Shown piece by piece: positions 6,070-7,047 of a DNA stretch of 7,047 nucleotides. Below the pieces are notes generated by a model. The model saw only the letters and a list, made by a program, of their open reading frames with translations, did not search any database and was not told the origin of the DNA. The translations under genes and the position numbers were made by a program. Origin of the DNA: Corallincola sp. (GTDB lineage Bacteria; Pseudomonadota; Gammaproteobacteria; Enterobacterales; Neiellaceae); NCBI GenBank assembly GCA_017998495.1, contig JAGOCY010000070.1:1-7047 (forward strand), given 5' to 3'. Position 1 is the first letter of the stretch. The number at the start of each line of letters is the position of its first letter.

Positions 6070-7047
6070 TCAGCAGCGGATGTGGTAGTAAAACGGGGCG
6101 AAGCGCGCCGAGTGGATATCTACCCGGCGCAGGCTTTGCCAGCGCCCTTCCTGGCCCAAGGGCAACAGCAGATCATTGCCGTTCCACTGGAAGCGCGGCT
6201 CCGACTGGCTGCGAGCAAAGAAGAAGAAATGGTTGGCGCGGGTTTCGGCCACGGCCAGTTCACTGCCAGCCGCTACTGATGCCCCTTTGGTGGTGACCCA
6301 GTTACCACCGCTGTTCTGGTAGTGCAGGGTGACTGAGACCGGAAACTGACACTGGTTAACCAGCCGCACCTGATGCAAGTTAGGGTGGTTAAAGTTATGC
6401 ACCAGCGTCTCAGTATCGGGGGTGCCATCGCGCCAGTGGGCTAATCGCTCCATCAACGGCTCGTCCAGTGGCGTCAGCAAGTTGTAGCTGGAGGTGCCTG
6501 CGGCAAACACCCCCACCGCATGGAACTGGCTGCCGATACCGGCCATGAATGCCGATGAGCCGCTCATCCCCGGGGTGGTGTCACAGCTATGCTCTAGCAG
6601 CCCATCTTCCCGTGGTTTGGCATGACAGCTGCTCATCCACAGCGTTTGCCAGGGTTTGTCGATGGGGTAGCCGGCCAGGCGGAAATAGGGGCTCTCTTCA
6701 TCGTCGGGCATCACCCCAAGCGGCAGCCAGCCGACGCGGTTACCCATGTCCTGATCCAGTTCCGCTACGGCGATATCTCGCCCTAGCTCTTCGGTAATAA
6801 AGGCAGCGATCGCTTCTTCGTGGACCACATCACCACGGCTGGAGGAGTGGGTACCCAGCTGCTGGGCCTTGGCTACATAGCGGCGGTCCACGTAGGCTTT
6901 GACGATCAGCGCCGGGTCGTAGGGCAGCTGGTGAACACCATTCACTGCGGCGACAAAATAGGGGCGCTGCTTCCATTGCCGTTCCTGAGTGACATCAAAC
7001 AGGCAGTGGGCAGCAGTCAGAATATGACGCGGGCCAATCAGGGTGGC
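6070..7047 (-). CDS. Trypsin/V8-like serine endopeptidase, C-terminal 325 residues (N-terminus off the right edge)
   Basis: The frame is open to the window edge, so this is a partial gene; the GTG at 6945 is an internal valine. Residue numbers are within the visible part. The chymotrypsin-fold triad is complete: His14 in ILTAAHCLFD, Asp91 in GRDIAVAELD, and Ser162 in CDTTPGMSGSSAF. The CDT-x-PG-x-SGS form of the serine motif resembles V8/glutamyl-endopeptidase-like proteases rather than the GDSGGP of trypsins. Cys15, Cys141 and Cys155 may include a disulfide, which would suit an exported enzyme; any signal peptide would lie outside the window. The peptidase domain ends at about residue 200. 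Residues of about 215-325 form an extra beta-rich domain starting HNFNHPNLHQVRLVNQC, similar in pattern to DUF1036-like domains, ending in a terminal Cys325. Substrate and specificity are unknown. Confidence 0.87.
   Translation of the reverse strand, partial: ATLIGPRHILTAAHCLFDVTQERQWKQRPYFVAAVNGVHQLPYDPALIVKAYVDRRYVAKAQQLGTHSSSRGDVVHEEAIAAFITEELGRDIAVAELDQDMGNRVGWLPLGVMPDDEESPYFRLAGYPIDKPWQTLWMSSCHAKPREDGLLEHSCDTTPGMSGSSAFMAGIGSQFHAVGVFAAGTSSYNLLTPLDEPLMERLAHWRDGTPDTETLVHNFNHPNLHQVRLVNQCQFPVSVTLHYQNSGGNWVTTKGASVAAGSELAVAETRANHFFFFARSQSEPRFQWNGNDLLLPLGQEGRWQSLRRVDIHSARFAPFYYHIRC

Noticed and set aside
6052..6076. Hairpin between the convergent DUF4250 and protease genes as a terminator
   Set aside because: TGCTGA and TCAGCA form only 6 pairs around a 9-base loop, with no U-tract on either strand.
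6943..6945. GTG as the start of the protease
   Set aside because: The frame continues upstream to the window edge and contains the catalytic TAAHC motif, so this GTG is an internal codon.

Overview
The window is ordinary, densely packed chromosomal DNA from a GC-rich gammaproteobacterium. The pairing of yffB with dapE, the 169-residue IIA-Glc protein, the AspC type, and the DUF3025 and DUF4250 proteins all fit an Aeromonadales-like host (Aeromonas, Oceanimonas or Zobellella type). That placement is inferred from protein character and base composition, not from a search. I see no insertion sequence, prophage, CRISPR array, tRNA or rRNA.

Left block (1-3271, all minus strand, so read right to left): a CPA2-type cation:proton antiporter with RCK/TrkA regulatory domains (1292-3271, GTG start), then crr (648-1157, glucose PTS IIA), yffB (254-613, ArsC/Spx-fold protein) and the first 85 codons of dapE (lysine and peptidoglycan precursor synthesis), which runs off the left edge. 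crr has a good sigma70-like promoter with an extended -10 in front of it, so crr-yffB-dapE is probably a transcription unit of its own. A GC hairpin follows the crr stop, and yffB and dapE overlap by 4 bases (ATGA). No ptsH or ptsI lies beside crr.

Middle block (3272-5406): a DUF3025 protein (3377-4168, plus) is divergent from the antiporter across 105 bases and convergent with aspC (4210-5406, minus, aspartate aminotransferase). A strong hairpin at 4167-4192 with a U-tract on the minus strand terminates aspC, and its U-tract overlaps the DUF3025 stop codon.

Right block (5407-7047): the 221-base gap upstream of aspC holds a 12-base palindrome, a second dyad and a terminator-like hairpin in the aspC leader. 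Divergent from aspC are two small plus-strand genes with good Shine-Dalgarno sequences: a 51-residue single-pass membrane protein with a Gly/Cys-rich tail (5628-5783) and a 64-residue DUF4250 protein (5853-6047). Facing them is the C-terminal 325 residues of a trypsin/V8-like serine protease (6070-7047, minus) with a complete catalytic triad and an extra C-terminal domain; its N-terminus lies outside the window.

Most of the content is housekeeping metabolism and transport, and I find no convincing undescribed multi-gene system. The items most worth a second look are the detached crr unit, the leader hairpin of aspC, the tiny Cys/Gly-rich membrane protein, and the C-terminal domain of the protease.
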